A stretch of 64,000 bases of DNA, from positions 124,001 through 188,000 of the forward strand of contig NZ_WKJN01000005.1 of the NCBI RefSeq assembly GCF_009674495.1, given 5' to 3'. A program made the position numbers and the translations under genes. The notes under the pieces were generated by a model, which made no database searches, was not told where the DNA came from, and saw only the letters and a list, made by a program, of their open reading frames with translations. Within the stretch, counting starts at the first letter, position 1. Every line of letters begins with the position of its first letter. Origin of the DNA: Duganella alba. GTDB taxonomy: Bacteria; Pseudomonadota; Gammaproteobacteria; Burkholderiales; Burkholderiaceae_D. This document shows, in pieces, positions 29,141 through 38,901 of the stretch.

Positions 29141-30433
29141 ATGACTTCCGCCGACTCGCAGGCTCTGCTGCATAAATTGCAAAAAGACTCGTTTGATTAC
29201 TTTCTCAACGAGGTCAATCCGCTCAACGGCCTGATCCGCGACAAGACCGCCGATGACTGGCCCGCCAGCATCGCCGCCGTCGGCATGGCGCTGACGGTCT
29301 ATCCCATCGGCGTCGAACGCGGCTGCATGGCGCGGGCAGACGCCATCGCCCGCACCCTGGCCACGCTGCGTTTCTTCGCCGCCAGCGAACAGAGCGACGC
29401 ACCGACCGCCACCGGCTACAAGGGCTTCTACTACCACTTCCTCGACATGAACCGTGGCCAGCGCGCGATGGACTGCGAACTGTCCAGCATCGACACCGCC
29501 TTGCTGATCGCCGGCATGCTCACCGCCGCCGGCTATTTCAGCGCCGACACGCCCGAGGAAGCCGAGATCCGCGAACTGGCCGACATGCTGTACCGCCGCG
29601 TCGACTGGCAATGGATGCGCGGCCGCAAGCGCCTGATGTGCCACGGCTGGAAGCCAGGCAAAGGCTTCCTGTGCTGGTATTGGGAAGGCTACGACGAAGC
29701 CCTGATCCTGTATGTGCTGGCGCTCGGTTCGCCCACCTTCCCGATCGAGCGCGACAGCTACGACGCCTGGGCCAGCACCTATGAATGGAAATCGGTCTAC
29801 GGCATCGACTATCTGTACGCCGGGCCGCTGTTCATTCACCAGATGTCGCATATCTGGCTGGACCTGCGCGGCATCCGCGACGACTTCATGCGCGCGCACG
29901 ATCTCGATTATTTCGAGAACAGCCGCCGCGCCACGCACGTGCAGCAGCGCTACGCGATTGAAAATCCGCTCGGCTTTCCCGAGTACGGCGAGCTGTGCTG
30001 GGGCATCACGGCCAGCGACGGTCCCGGCCCCGCCAATCGCAAGATCGACGGCGTGCAGCGCAAGTTCTATGATTACGTGGGACGCGGCGCACCATACGGT
30101 CCGGACGACGGCACGCTGGCGCCATGGGCGGTGGCAGCCTCGCTGCCGTTCGCGCCGGAGATCGTGTTGCCCAGCATCGAGCACTACCAGGGGCTGCATC
30201 TGTGCGAGCAGAACCAGTATGGCTTCAAGGCTTCGTTCTCAACGGTGTTTCATCATGGCAGGGGAGGCCGGCGCTGGGTGTCGCCTTACCACTTCGGTAT
30301 CAACGAAGGGCCGACCGTCATCATGGTGGAGAATCATCTGCACGATTTCCCCTGGCGGCTGATGCGCCAGAACACCGCGCTGCAAAACGGCCTGCGCCGC
30401 GCGGGCTTTGCCGGCGGCTGGCTGGATACTTAG
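29141..30433 (+). CDS. Glucoamylase-family (PF10091-type) glycoside hydrolase-like protein
   Basis: A 430-residue protein of the glycoamylase/GH144-like (alpha/alpha)6-barrel group, whose characterised members include beta-1,2-glucan hydrolases. Supporting segments are DSFDYFLNEVNPLNGLIRDK near the start, the FYYHFLD stretch, WYWEGYDEALILYVLALGSP and the C-terminal YGFKASF and NEGPTVIMVEN motifs. There is no obvious signal peptide in this start, suggesting cytosolic action unless an upstream start is used; an earlier in-frame start would add only unrelated residues. It overlaps the end of the convergent S41 peptidase gene by four bases. The substrate is not determined. Confidence 0.83.
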   Translation: MTSADSQALLHKLQKDSFDYFLNEVNPLNGLIRDKTADDWPASIAAVGMALTVYPIGVERGCMARADAIARTLATLRFFAASEQSDAPTATGYKGFYYHFLDMNRGQRAMDCELSSIDTALLIAGMLTAAGYFSADTPEEAEIRELADMLYRRVDWQWMRGRKRLMCHGWKPGKGFLCWYWEGYDEALILYVLALGSPTFPIERDSYDAWASTYEWKSVYGIDYLYAGPLFIHQMSHIWLDLRGIRDDFMRAHDLDYFENSRRATHVQQRYAIENPLGFPEYGELCWGITASDGPGPANRKIDGVQRKFYDYVGRGAPYGPDDGTLAPWAVAASLPFAPEIVLPSIEHYQGLHLCEQNQYGFKASFSTVFHHGRGGRRWVSPYHFGINEGPTVIMVENHLHDFPWRLMRQNTALQNGLRRAGFAGGWLDT

Positions 30434-31440
30434 CGCAGCATGGCCTGACGCGCCATCGCCAGCGCGGTTTCCTGCGCCAGTGCCGAGGTGGTTATGCGAT
30501 CCGGCTGCACGCCCATGCCTTCCCAGTTGGCGCGGGTGATCACGTTGCTGGCGCGCGTGATGGCGATCGAGGTTTGCAGCTGGCGCGAAATGCGCTGCTT
30601 GGCGCCGACCCGCGCATCGCCCAGCGTCGGTGCGCCGACCACCACCGCACGCTTCACATACTGCTGCAAATCGTAGGCGAAGGCCTCTGCCGCGTCGCTG
30701 GTGCGCTCGTTGACCAGCACGTACAGCGGTTTGCGGCCGCCGAAACGCCTGCCCGCCACGTCCGCCGTGGTCCAGAACTCGGCCACCACCTTGCCGTTGC
30801 GGTCGATCTGGTCGTGCAGGTGCAGCTGCTTGTCGGGGATGAGGTAGCTGCGGCGGTCGGACAGCACATAGCTCGACAGCAGCGCCGCCATGGCCTGGCC
30901 GTCGCCGCCGGCATCGCGCACGTCGATGATCAGGGCAGGGCAGTCGGCCGCCTGCGACATGAAGCGGCCCGCTGCCTCGATAGCGGCGCGGTCCAGCGGC
31001 GCAAAGCGGGTGATCTTCAGGTAGCCGACGTTGTCGGCCAGGGTTTCAAAACGGCGCAGGCCGAAGTTGTCGGCCGACTGTACTGGCGGTGCGGGACGCT
31101 GGCGCTCGTTGCCCAGGTCGTAGGGCACCCATTCCAGGTAGGTATGCCGGTCCGGCGAGATGGCGGCCACGTCGCGCGTGACGCGCGCGGCCAGCCCACG
31201 CGCCGTCAGCTGGTCGTCGTACTCGCCGCGCGCCAGGCGCTGGCGCAGGTCGTCCGCCGCCGCCTTGGCGCGGGCCGGATCGACGTGCAGCTCGGTGAGC
31301 CGCCGCGCGTATTCGTTGACGATATGGGCGCGTGTCGGCGCGTCCAGCGCTTCATCGAGCACCGGCGGCGCGGCGGTCTGCGCGCCGGCGCCGGTCATCA
31401 GCAACAGCACAGCAGCGGCAATCCAGCTTTTACGGCCCAT
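30430..31440 (-). CDS. Secreted S41-family peptidase (tail-specific protease-like)
   Basis: A 336-residue exported serine peptidase of clan S41. A signal peptide covers residues 1-20 (ending GAGAQ). An IRBP-like N-terminal helical part (about 25-110) is followed by the catalytic domain with NVGYLKITRF, LIIDVRDAGGDG and the nucleophile region ERTSDAAEAFAYDL, where the Ser of TSDAAE is the probable nucleophile. No PDZ domain is evident, which separates it from CtpA-type processing enzymes. Substrates are unknown. It stands alone, divergent from the UNG-like gene. Confidence 0.87.
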   Translation of the reverse strand: MGRKSWIAAAVLLLMTGAGAQTAAPPVLDEALDAPTRAHIVNEYARRLTELHVDPARAKAAADDLRQRLARGEYDDQLTARGLAARVTRDVAAISPDRHTYLEWVPYDLGNERQRPAPPVQSADNFGLRRFETLADNVGYLKITRFAPLDRAAIEAAGRFMSQAADCPALIIDVRDAGGDGQAMAALLSSYVLSDRRSYLIPDKQLHLHDQIDRNGKVVAEFWTTADVAGRRFGGRKPLYVLVNERTSDAAEAFAYDLQQYVKRAVVVGAPTLGDARVGAKQRISRQLQTSIAITRASNVITRANWEGMGVQPDRITTSALAQETALAMARQAMLR

Positions 31441-31557
31441 TTATTCCTCAAAGTGAATCATTTATTTGAAAATTATATCAACACTTTCCCCTCGGAAAAT
31501 GCCTCTGGCGGTGCGGGGCGCGTTACAATCTCACCTTTCCCCGAAAGCTATTTCTTC

Positions 31558-32334
31558 ATGACGATTCCAAGCACCATCCTGGAGGCGCTGCAACGCGCCG
31601 ATGTTTCCTGGCGCCCACTGCTGATCCAGGGGCTGGAAGCCATGATGAAGGCCACGCCCGACTACCTGCCGCAACTGGCGGCCGACCAGTACCTGCCGAC
31701 CGAACAGCGTCTGTTCGCCGCGTTCGCACTGCCGCTCAAAAAGGTGAAGTATGTACTGGTGGGCGAAGGACCATATCCGCGAGCAGAGAGCGCCACCGGC
31801 GTCTGTTTCATGGATGGGGCGGTTGGCAGCCTGTGGTCGTCGGACGTAGGGGGCGGCTTGTCCAAGCCGGTCAACAAGGCGACCTCGCTGCGCAACTTCA
31901 TGAAGATGCTGCTGGTGGCGGACGGTCAGTTGCAACTGGACAACACCGCCGGCGAGGCCATGGCGGCGGTCTCGGCTCAGGCGCGCAGCGGCGCCGGCAG
32001 CCATATCCTGACCCTGGCCGACATGCAGCACAAGCTGACCGAGCAGGGCTTTCTGTTGCTGAACGCCTCGCTGGTGTTCCGCAGCCATGTGCCGCCGGTC
32101 AAGGATGCCAAGGCCTGGCTGCCGTTCTTCGAGACGGTGATGGCCGGCCTGGCCGGGCAGGCGGAACAGGTGCCGACGATGGTGCTATGGGGGAAAATCG
32201 CTGAACTGCTGAGTAAGTTGTCTGTAATGAAAGATTTCCCGCAGATCGCTGCCGAGCATCCCTACAACCTGAGTTTCATCGGCAATCCGGCCATGCATCA
32301 GCTGTTCCGGCCGATGCAGCTGCTCAAGGGCTGA
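31558..32334 (+). CDS. UNG-fold protein with altered uracil-DNA glycosylase active site
   Basis: A 258-residue protein that aligns along its length with family 1 uracil-DNA glycosylases: VKYVLVGEGPYPRAESATGVCF (61-82), FLLLNASLVFR, WLPFFETVM, MVLWGKIA and EHPYNLSF (233-240) match the order of UNG motifs. The water-activating motif GQDPYH is however GEGPYP at 69-74, so the catalytic Asp is Gly71 and the His is Pro74. The later HPSPLS motif survives in part as HPYNLS with His234. Loss of uracil excision is likely; DNA binding may remain. A frame reaching back to 30124 is a shadow of the neighbours and is rejected. A TACAAT hexamer lies at 31524-31529. Confidence 0.8.
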   Translation: MTIPSTILEALQRADVSWRPLLIQGLEAMMKATPDYLPQLAADQYLPTEQRLFAAFALPLKKVKYVLVGEGPYPRAESATGVCFMDGAVGSLWSSDVGGGLSKPVNKATSLRNFMKMLLVADGQLQLDNTAGEAMAAVSAQARSGAGSHILTLADMQHKLTEQGFLLLNASLVFRSHVPPVKDAKAWLPFFETVMAGLAGQAEQVPTMVLWGKIAELLSKLSVMKDFPQIAAEHPYNLSFIGNPAMHQLFRPMQLLKG

Positions 32335-32372
32335 AACCGAGGGACGGCCAGCAAGCTTTATTAAAGTTTGGT

Positions 32373-32397
32373 ATACTTGACTAATTCGATCAACTAA
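32373..32397 (+). promoter_or_regulatory. Type 1 IscR binding site upstream of iscR
   Basis: The 25 bases from ATACTTGACT to the closing ACTAA agree with the E. coli type 1 IscR consensus (ATASYYGACTRWWWYAGTCRRSTAT, from memory) at all but about three positions. It also contains a TTGACT that can act as -35. Repression of the isc operon by [2Fe-2S]-IscR is expected. Confidence 0.8.
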
Positions 32398-32451
32398 TCA
32401 GGCTTTGTGATTAGTGACAAGGGTCGATATTTTAACCCAACCGAGGTAGTG

Positions 32452-32931
32452 ATGCGTCTGACCACCAAAGGCCGTTTTGCTGTGACTGCGATGATTGATT
32501 TGGCGTTGCGCCAAGGCAAGGGCCCAGTCACGCTGTCCGGCATCAGCCAGCGTCAGGCGATTTCGCTGTCTTACCTGGAGCAGCTGTTCGGCAAGCTGCG
32601 CCGCCACGAGATCGTTGAATCGATCCGCGGTCCCGGCGGCGGCTACAGTCTGGCGCGCCGCGCCGACAAGGTCACCGTCGCCGACATCATCATCGCTGTC
32701 GATGAGCCGCTGGACGCAACCCAGTGCGGCGGCAAGGAAAACTGTCACGGCGCTGACGCTGCCAGCGGCGTGCGCTGCATGACCCACGAACTGTGGGCCA
32801 CGCTGAACGAAAAGATGGTTGATTATCTGGATTCCGTATCGCTGCAGGATCTGGTCGATCAACAAAAGCAGAAGGATGCGGCGCAAAACGTGGTGCACAT
32901 GCACCGCAACGGCAACCACGCCGCGCTGTAA
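32452..32931 (+). CDS. iscR: Fe-S cluster assembly transcriptional regulator IscR
   Basis: Rrf2-family repressor that senses Fe-S status through a [2Fe-2S] cluster and represses its own operon. The 159-residue protein starts MRLTTKGRFAVTAMIDLAL and carries the recognition helix LSYLEQLFGKLR. Cluster cysteines are C92, C98 and C109; the third is 11 residues from the second, against six in E. coli, so the loop is longer. The ATG at 32452 is the conserved family start; the frame opens earlier at 32407. Confidence 0.97.
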   Translation: MRLTTKGRFAVTAMIDLALRQGKGPVTLSGISQRQAISLSYLEQLFGKLRRHEIVESIRGPGGGYSLARRADKVTVADIIIAVDEPLDATQCGGKENCHGADAASGVRCMTHELWATLNEKMVDYLDSVSLQDLVDQQKQKDAAQNVVHMHRNGNHAAL

Positions 32932-32967
32932 GCCCCTGCACATACGGATAGATAACGGAGTAACCAG

Positions 32968-34224
32968 ATGAACGCCCCAGAAAAAAACATCGCTGACGTG
33001 AAATTCCAGACCGCGCCGCATTTCCCGATCTACATGGACTATTCGGCCACCACGCCGATCGATCCACGCGTCGCCGATGCGATGATTCCGTACCTGCGCG
33101 AGCAGTTCGGCAATCCGGCATCGCGCAGCCACATGTACGGCTGGACCGCGGAAAAAGCGGTGGAAGAGGCGCGCGCCAACGTCGCCGCCCTGGTCAACGC
33201 CGACCCGCGCGAAATCATCTGGACCTCCGGCGCCACCGAATCGAACAACCTGGCCATCAAGGGCGCGGCGCAGTTCTACAAAACCAAGGGCAAGCACATC
33301 ATCACCGTGAAAACCGAGCACAAAGCCGTGCTGGACACCGTGCGTGAGCTGGAGCGCCAAGGCTTTGAAGCGACCTATCTGGAACCGCAGGACAACGGCC
33401 TGATCACCATCGAGCAGCTGACCGCCGCCATCCGCCCGGACACCATCCTGATCTCGGTCATGCTGGTCAACAACGAGATCGGCGTGATCCAGCCGATCGA
33501 CCAGATCGGCGAACTGTGCCGCTCGAAAGGCATCATCTTCCACTGCGACGCCGCGCAAGCGACCGGCAAGGTGGTCATCGACCTGCAAAAAACCAAGGTC
33601 GACCTGATGACCTTCACCGCACACAAAACCTACGGCCCGAAAGGCGTGGGCGCGCTGTACGTCTGCCGCAAGCCGCGCGTGCGCATCGAAGCGCAAATGC
33701 ACGGCGGTGGCCACGAGCGCGGCCTGCGTTCGGGCACGCTGCCGACCCACCAGATCGTCGGCATGGGCGAAGCCTTCCGCCTGGCGAAAGTGGAAATGGA
33801 CACCGAAATCGCCCGCATCAAGGCGCTGCGCGACCGTCTGGCCAAGGGCCTGCAGGAAATCGAAGAAACGTACATCAACGGCGACATGGAACACCGCGTG
33901 CCGCACAACCTGAACGTCAGCTTCAACTACGTCGAGGGCGAATCGCTGATCATGGCCGTGAAAGACCTGGCCGTGTCGTCGGGTTCGGCTTGTACTTCGG
34001 CCTCGCTGGAACCATCTTATGTATTGCGCGCGCTGGGTCGTAGCGACGAACTGGCGCACAGCTCGATCCGTTTCACCATCGGCCGCTTCACCACCGAAGC
34101 CGATATCGATTTCGCGATCGATCTGATGAAGTCCAAGGTACACAAACTGCGTGAACTGTCGCCGCTGTGGGATATGTTCAAAGATGGCGTCGATATCAAT
34201 TCGATCCAATGGGCAGCCCACTAA
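32968..34224 (+). CDS. iscS: Cysteine desulfurase IscS
   Basis: PLP enzyme that takes sulfur from cysteine and delivers it to IscU, ThiI and TusA. The 418-residue product has the PLP lysine at K220 in [10 protein letters not shown] and the catalytic cysteine at C342 in [15 protein letters not shown] short N-terminal extension of about 14 residues precedes the family start region YMDYSATTP. It follows iscR by 36 bases. Confidence 0.98.
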   Translation: MNAPEKNIADVKFQTAPHFPIYMDYSATTPIDPRVADAMIPYLREQFGNPASRSHMYGWTAEKAVEEARANVAALVNADPREIIWTSGATESNNLAIKGAAQFYKTKGKHIITVKTEHKAVLDTVRELERQGFEATYLEPQDNGLITIEQLTAAIRPDTILISVMLVNNEIGVIQPIDQIGELCRSKGIIFHCDAAQATGKVVIDLQKTKVDLMTFTAHKTYGPKGVGALYVCRKPRVRIEAQMHGGGHERGLRSGTLPTHQIVGMGEAFRLAKVEMDTEIARIKALRDRLAKGLQEIEETYINGDMEHRVPHNLNVSFNYVEGESLIMAVKDLAVSSGSACTSASLEPSYVLRALGRSDELAHSSIRFTIGRFTTEADIDFAIDLMKSKVHKLRELSPLWDMFKDGVDINSIQWAAH

Positions 34225-34248
34225 TATTGTAGAAATAGGAGCATCAAA

Positions 34249-34641
34249 ATGGCTTACTCGGAAAAAGTGTTGGACCACTACGAAAATCCACGCAACGTCG
34301 GCGCCTTCGAAAAGGGCGATGACTCGGTCGGTACCGGCATGGTCGGCGCACCAGCCTGCGGCGACGTCATGAAACTGCAAATCAAGGTCGGCGCCGATGG
34401 CCTGATCGAAGATGCGAAGTTCAAGACCTACGGCTGCGGCTCGGCGATCGCTTCGAGCTCGCTGGTGACCGAATGGGTCAAGGGCAAGACCCTGGACCAG
34501 GCACTGGCCATCAAGAACACCCAGATCGCGGAAGAACTGGCGCTGCCGCCAGTGAAGATCCACTGCTCGATCCTGGCGGAAGACGCCATCAAGGCTGCCG
34601 TTCTGGACTACCAGAACAAGCACGCCACCGTAGCAGCGTAA
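34249..34641 (+). CDS. iscU: Fe-S scaffold protein IscU
   Basis: Scaffold on which IscS-derived sulfur and iron form the cluster. The 130-residue protein has all three ligand cysteines, in [19 protein letters not shown] and [12 protein letters not shown], plus the LPPVK motif recognised by HscA. GGAG precedes the ATG. A strong hairpin separates it from iscA. Confidence 0.98.
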   Translation: MAYSEKVLDHYENPRNVGAFEKGDDSVGTGMVGAPACGDVMKLQIKVGADGLIEDAKFKTYGCGSAIASSSLVTEWVKGKTLDQALAIKNTQIAEELALPPVKIHCSILAEDAIKAAVLDYQNKHATVAA

Positions 34642-34652
34642 TTACGACACGA

Positions 34653-34672
34653 CGCCCCGGCACGCCGGGGCG
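34653..34672 (+). other. Strong intercistronic hairpin between iscU and iscA
   Basis: CGCCCCGG (34653-34660) pairs with CCGGGGCG (34665-34672) around a four-base loop CACG. There is no U tract, and the iscA ribosome site GGGAG begins two bases later at 34674. The position suits an mRNA-stability or processing element that sets different levels of iscRSU and iscA-hscBA-fdx. Confidence 0.65.
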
Positions 34673-34684
34673 CGGGAGAATCAA

Positions 34685-35008
34685 ATGGCAATCACCCTGA
34701 CCGAAAAAGCAGCGAAACACATCAACCGCTACATCGAGCGCCGCGGCAAGGGCATCGGTCTGCGCTTCGGCGTGCGCACCACCGGTTGCTCGGGCATGGC
34801 CTACAAGCTGGAATACGTGGACGACGTGACCGACGAAGACAGCGTCTTCGAATCGCACGGCGTGAAGGTGTTCGTCGACCCGAAAAGCCTGCCGTACATC
34901 GACGGCACGGAACTGGACTTCGCGCGCGAAGGCCTGAACGAAGGCTTCAAGTTCAACAACCCGAACGAAAAAGACGCTTGCGGTTGCGGTGAAAGCTTCC
35001 GCGTCTAA
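34685..35008 (+). CDS. iscA: A-type Fe-S carrier IscA
   Basis: Carrier that passes clusters from IscU to target apoproteins. The 107-residue product shows the three conserved cysteines: one in TTGCSGMAY and two in the C-terminal ACGCGESF. Size and start ([13 protein letters not shown]) are normal. Six bases separate it from hscB. Confidence 0.98.
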   Translation: MAITLTEKAAKHINRYIERRGKGIGLRFGVRTTGCSGMAYKLEYVDDVTDEDSVFESHGVKVFVDPKSLPYIDGTELDFAREGLNEGFKFNNPNEKDACGCGESFRV

Positions 35009-35014
35009 GCCGTC

Positions 35015-35530
35015 ATGCAGAACCACTTTGAGCTATTCAACCTGCCGCAGCAGTTTGCCGTAGACGCGGGAGCGCTGGATAGCGCTTACCGCGACGTGCA
35101 AAGCCGCGTCCATCCCGACAAATTCGTCAACGCCACCGACGCCGAAAAGCGCGTCGCCATGCAGTGGGCCACCCGCGCCAACGAAGCCTATCAGACCCTG
35201 AAAAATCCGCAGAAGCGCGCGCAATACATGTGCGAGCTGGCTGGCGTCGATTTGCAGACCGAGTCGAACACTTCGATGCCGATGGCCTTCCTGATGCAGC
35301 AGATGGAGTGGCGCGAAGAGCTGGGCGACGCCCGCGCCGGCAAGGACAGCGACGCGCTGGAATCGCTCGACAAGCAGCTGCGCACCGCGCGCAAGGAGCA
35401 GCTGGCGCAGATCGAACAGCAGATCAACGCCGCCGATTTCGCCGCCGCCGCACAAGGCGTGCGCGCGCTGATGTTCCTCGAAAAATTCGGCGAAGAAGTC
35501 CGCTTCGCCTTTGAAGCAATCGAAGCCTGA
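35015..35530 (+). CDS. hscB: Fe-S co-chaperone HscB
   Basis: J-domain protein that brings IscU to HscA and stimulates its ATPase. The 171-residue product has the J-domain motif HPDKF at about residues 34-38 (RVHPDKFVNA) and the HscB C-terminal three-helix domain that contacts IscU. Length is normal. Confidence 0.97.
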   Translation: MQNHFELFNLPQQFAVDAGALDSAYRDVQSRVHPDKFVNATDAEKRVAMQWATRANEAYQTLKNPQKRAQYMCELAGVDLQTESNTSMPMAFLMQQMEWREELGDARAGKDSDALESLDKQLRTARKEQLAQIEQQINAADFAAAAQGVRALMFLEKFGEEVRFAFEAIEA

Positions 35531-35533
35531 TGC

Positions 35534-35554
35534 GTGCGCGCCGACCGCGCGCAC
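35534..35554 (+). other. Hairpin between hscB and hscA
   Basis: GTGCGCGC (35534-35541) pairs with GCGCGCAC (35547-35554) around a five-base loop. It follows the hscB stop by three bases and has no U tract. hscA starts 33 bases later, so this is the second structured junction inside the isc operon. Confidence 0.55.
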
Positions 35555-35587
35555 TTCCAGGCAATATAAAAATACAGGTCTCGTCCC

Positions 35588-37468
35588 ATGGCACTTCTGC
35601 AAATTTCCGAACCAGGCATGTCCACCGCACCGCACCAGCATCGACTGGCGGTGGGGATAGATCTGGGCACCACCAATTCGCTGGTGGCGACTGTGCGCAA
35701 CAGCATTCCAGAAGTGCTGAACGATGAGGACGGCCGCGCGCTGCTGCCGTCCGTGGTGCGCTATCTGCCCAACGGTCACGCCAACATCGGCTTCAAGGCG
35801 CAGGCTGCGCAGACCACCGATCCGAAGAACACCATCGTCTCCGTGAAGCGTTTCATGGGGCGCGGTCTGGCCGATATCGCCTACGCGGAAAACCTGCCTT
35901 ATGATTTCCAGGACACGCCCGGCATGGTGCAGCTGAAGACTGTCGCCGGCGTGAAAAGCCCGGTGGAAGTGTCGGCGCAGATCCTGGCCACGCTGCGCCA
36001 GCGCGCCGAGGATTCGCTGGGCGACGATCTGGTGGGCGCGGTGATCACCGTGCCGGCCTACTTCGACGACGCGCAGCGCCAGGCGACCAAGGACGCGGCC
36101 CAACTGGCCGGCCTGAACGTGCTGCGCCTGCTGAGCGAGCCGACCGCCGCCGCCATCGCCTACGGCCTGGATAACGCGTCGGAAGGCATCTACGCGGTCT
36201 ACGATCTGGGCGGCGGCACCTTCGATATCTCGATTCTGAAACTGAGCAAGGGCGTGTTCGAAGTGCTGGCCACCGGCGGCGATTCCGCGCTGGGTGGCGA
36301 CGATTTCGATCACCGCCTGTTCTGCCATATTCACCAGCAGGAAAAGCTGGCGCCGCTGTCGGACGAAGACACCGCCGTGCTGATGGTGAAGTCGCGCGAA
36401 GCCAAGGAGCTGCTGTCCACCAAGGACGAAGTGACAGTGGACGCCGCGCTGAAGTCGGGCGAGCAGGTACACCTGACCGTCACCGCCGATACCTTCCAGG
36501 AGATTACCAAGCACCTGATCGACAAGACCATGAAGGCCATCAAGAAGGCTCTGCGCGACGCCAATGTCGATGCGGATGATGTCGATGGCGTGGTCATGGT
36601 CGGCGGCGCCACGCGCATGCCGCACGTGCACCGCGCGGTGAGCGAATACTTCCACACCACGCCGCACGCGAATATCGATCCGGACAAGGTGGTGGCGCTC
36701 GGCGCGGCCGTGCAGGCCAATCTGCTGGCCGGCAACCGCGCCGCCGGCGACGACTGGCTGCTGCTGGACGTGATTCCGCTGTCGCTGGGTATCGAGACCA
36801 TGGGCGGTCTGGTGGAGAAGATCATTCCACGCAACTCGACCATTCCTTGCGCCCGCGCGCAGGAGTTCACCACCTTTAAAGACGGCCAGACCGCGCTGGC
36901 GGTGCACGTGCTGCAAGGCGAGCGTGAGCTGGTCGCTGACTGCCGTTCGCTGGCGCGCTTCGAGCTGCGCGGCATTCCGCCGATGGCTGCTGGCGCGGCG
37001 CGCATCCGCATCACCTACCAGGTGGATGCGGACGGCTTGCTGTCGGTGTCGGCGCGCGAGCTGCGTTCGGGCGTTGAAGCTTCGATCACCGTCAAGCCGT
37101 CGTATGGTCTGGGCGATGACGATGTGGCGCGCATGCTGCAAGAGTCGCACACGTCGGCCGATGTCGACATGAAGGCGCGCGCGCTGCGTGAAGAGCAGGT
37201 GGAAGCGGAACGCATCCTGTTGGCGACGCAAGCGGCGCTGGATGAGGATGCGGGCCTGCTGTCGGCGGAAGAACGCGTGGCGGTGGATGCGCTGATGGCG
37301 AGCACGCGCGACATCGTGGCGCAGTCGCAGACCGGCGCGGTGGACCACCAGGCGGTGAAGGCAGCCGTCGAAGCGCTGGCTCACGGCACCGAAGAATTCG
37401 CATCGCGCCGCATGGACCGCAGCGTGCGCAGCGCGCTGGCCGGCAAGGCGCTGGATCAAGTAGTCTGA
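35588..37468 (+). CDS. hscA: Fe-S assembly chaperone HscA
   Basis: Specialised Hsp70 that binds the LPPVK motif of IscU and drives cluster transfer. The 626-residue product opens [12 protein letters not shown], matching the usual HscA start, followed by [14 protein letters not shown] and the second phosphate motif [15 protein letters not shown]. It has a complete substrate-binding domain and helical lid. It is a conventional Hsp70, unlike the two at 17926-22646. Confidence 0.98.
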   Translation: MALLQISEPGMSTAPHQHRLAVGIDLGTTNSLVATVRNSIPEVLNDEDGRALLPSVVRYLPNGHANIGFKAQAAQTTDPKNTIVSVKRFMGRGLADIAYAENLPYDFQDTPGMVQLKTVAGVKSPVEVSAQILATLRQRAEDSLGDDLVGAVITVPAYFDDAQRQATKDAAQLAGLNVLRLLSEPTAAAIAYGLDNASEGIYAVYDLGGGTFDISILKLSKGVFEVLATGGDSALGGDDFDHRLFCHIHQQEKLAPLSDEDTAVLMVKSREAKELLSTKDEVTVDAALKSGEQVHLTVTADTFQEITKHLIDKTMKAIKKALRDANVDADDVDGVVMVGGATRMPHVHRAVSEYFHTTPHANIDPDKVVALGAAVQANLLAGNRAAGDDWLLLDVIPLSLGIETMGGLVEKIIPRNSTIPCARAQEFTTFKDGQTALAVHVLQGERELVADCRSLARFELRGIPPMAAGAARIRITYQVDADGLLSVSARELRSGVEASITVKPSYGLGDDDVARMLQESHTSADVDMKARALREEQVEAERILLATQAALDEDAGLLSAEERVAVDALMASTRDIVAQSQTGAVDHQAVKAAVEALAHGTEEFASRRMDRSVRSALAGKALDQVV

Positions 37469-37489
37469 TTATTAGAAAAGAGCTTTCAC

Positions 37490-37831
37490 ATGCCACAAAT
37501 CGTATTCCTGCCTCACCCGAAACTGTGCCCGGACGGCGCCGTCGTTGACGCGCCTGCCGGCAAAACCCTGTGCGACGTCATGCTCGACAATGACATCCAC
37601 ATCGAGCACGCCTGCGAGAAATCCTGCGCCTGCACCACCTGCCACGTGCTGGTGCGCGAGGGCTTCAATTCGCTGAACGAAGCCAGCGAAACCGAAGAAG
37701 ACCTGCTGGACAAAGCCTGGGGCCTGGAAGCCGTGTCGCGCCTGTCGTGCCAGGCCGTGGTGGCGGAAGAAGACCTGGTCATCGAAATTCCAAAGTACAC
37801 CATCAACCACGCCAGCGAAGGCGGACACTGA
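37490..37831 (+). CDS. fdx: ISC-system [2Fe-2S] ferredoxin Fdx
   Basis: Adrenodoxin-type ferredoxin that supplies electrons for cluster assembly. The 113-residue product contains the ligand pattern [12 protein letters not shown] and the distal cysteine in RLSCQAVV. It lies 21 bases after hscA and one base before iscX. Confidence 0.97.
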   Translation: MPQIVFLPHPKLCPDGAVVDAPAGKTLCDVMLDNDIHIEHACEKSCACTTCHVLVREGFNSLNEASETEEDLLDKAWGLEAVSRLSCQAVVAEEDLVIEIPKYTINHASEGGH

Positions 37832-37832
37832 T

Positions 37833-38027
37833 ATGAAGTGGACTGACATCACCGCGATTGCGGAAGCGCTGTACGACAAGTATCCGGACATCGATCCGCT
37901 TACCATCCGCTTCACCGATCTGCACAACTGGATCGTCGAACTCGAAGAGTTTGACGACGACCACACGCGCGGCGGTGAGAAAGTCCTCGAAGCAGTTCAA
38001 CAGGCGTGGATCGATGAAGCAGCCTAA
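37833..38027 (+). CDS. iscX: IscX family protein
   Basis: Small acidic protein of 64 residues that binds IscS and modulates cluster assembly or frataxin competition. The sequence [22 protein letters not shown] and the LHNWI segment are typical. Its 3' end overlaps the next gene by 14 bases. Confidence 0.96.
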   Translation: MKWTDITAIAEALYDKYPDIDPLTIRFTDLHNWIVELEEFDDDHTRGGEKVLEAVQQAWIDEAA

Positions 38028-38901
38028 GAAACCCGTACCAAAGATCGGCGCCACCGTCACCAGCGCCGACAACATGCCGGAAATCCGCGAAGGCCAGACC
38101 GTGGCCCTGCTGCAGGAACTGCACATCCTCACGCGCGACGGCAAGATGAACCAGGACAGCCGCCGCAAGCTGAAACAGGTCTACCATCTGTACCAGTTCA
38201 TCGAACCGCTGCTCAAGCAGGTGCTGGGCGAGAAGGACAATGTGTCGCTGGTCGACCACGGCGCCGGCAAGTCCTACCTCGGCTTCATCATTTACGACCT
38301 GTTCTTCAAGGCGCTGCAAAACGACTCGCACATCTACGGCATCGAGACCCGTGAAGAGCTGGTCGCGCGCTCGCAGGAACTGGCCAAGCAGTTCAACTTC
38401 CCCGGCATGTCCTTCCTGCCGCTGTCGGTGGCCGAGTCCACCGAATCTAAGCTGCTGCCGGAGCAGATCGACGTCGTCACCGCGCTCCACGCCTGCAACA
38501 CGGCGACCGATGACGCCATCCAGTTCGCGCTGAAGAAAAAGGCCAAGCACATCGTGCTGGTGCCGTGCTGCCAGGCCGAAGTGGCTTCGGTCCTGAAGAA
38601 AAACAAAGGCCAGTCGCTGGGCAAATCCGCGCTGACCGAAATCTGGCGTCATCCGATTCACACCCGCGAATTCGGCAGCCAGATCACCAACGTGCTGCGC
38701 TGCCTGCAGCTGGAAGCGCATGGCTACGACGTCACCGTGACCGAACTGGTAGGCTGGGAACATTCGATGAAGAATGAACTGATCATCGCCACCTACAAGA
38801 ACCTGCCGCGCAAGCGTCCAGCCGAACGCCTGAAAGAAGTGCTGGATACCGTCGGCCTGCAAGAGATGAACACCCGTTTCTTTAGCGAAGAGGTAGCGTA
38901 A
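38014..38901 (+). CDS. SAM-dependent methyltransferase of the Methyltransf_32 type
   Basis: A 295-residue class I methyltransferase-like protein. The SAM-binding motif I is [15 protein letters not shown] near residues 79-93, and [17 protein letters not shown] with a later PCCQAE (about 186-191) follows the pattern of the PF13679 group, which includes RNA-directed members. Target is unknown. The ATG at 38014 lies inside iscX, giving a 14-base overlap, so translation is coupled to the isc operon. ltaE begins on the base after its stop. Confidence 0.8.
   Translation: MKQPKKPVPKIGATVTSADNMPEIREGQTVALLQELHILTRDGKMNQDSRRKLKQVYHLYQFIEPLLKQVLGEKDNVSLVDHGAGKSYLGFIIYDLFFKALQNDSHIYGIETREELVARSQELAKQFNFPGMSFLPLSVAESTESKLLPEQIDVVTALHACNTATDDAIQFALKKKAKHIVLVPCCQAEVASVLKKNKGQSLGKSALTEIWRHPIHTREFGSQITNVLRCLQLEAHGYDVTVTELVGWEHSMKNELIIATYKNLPRKRPAERLKEVLDTVGLQEMNTRFFSEEVA

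Noticed and set aside
32398..34623. A 741-codon minus-strand frame opposite iscR, iscS and iscU
   Set aside because: The sense genes are certain and highly conserved; the antisense translation is His/Val/Asp-rich filler.
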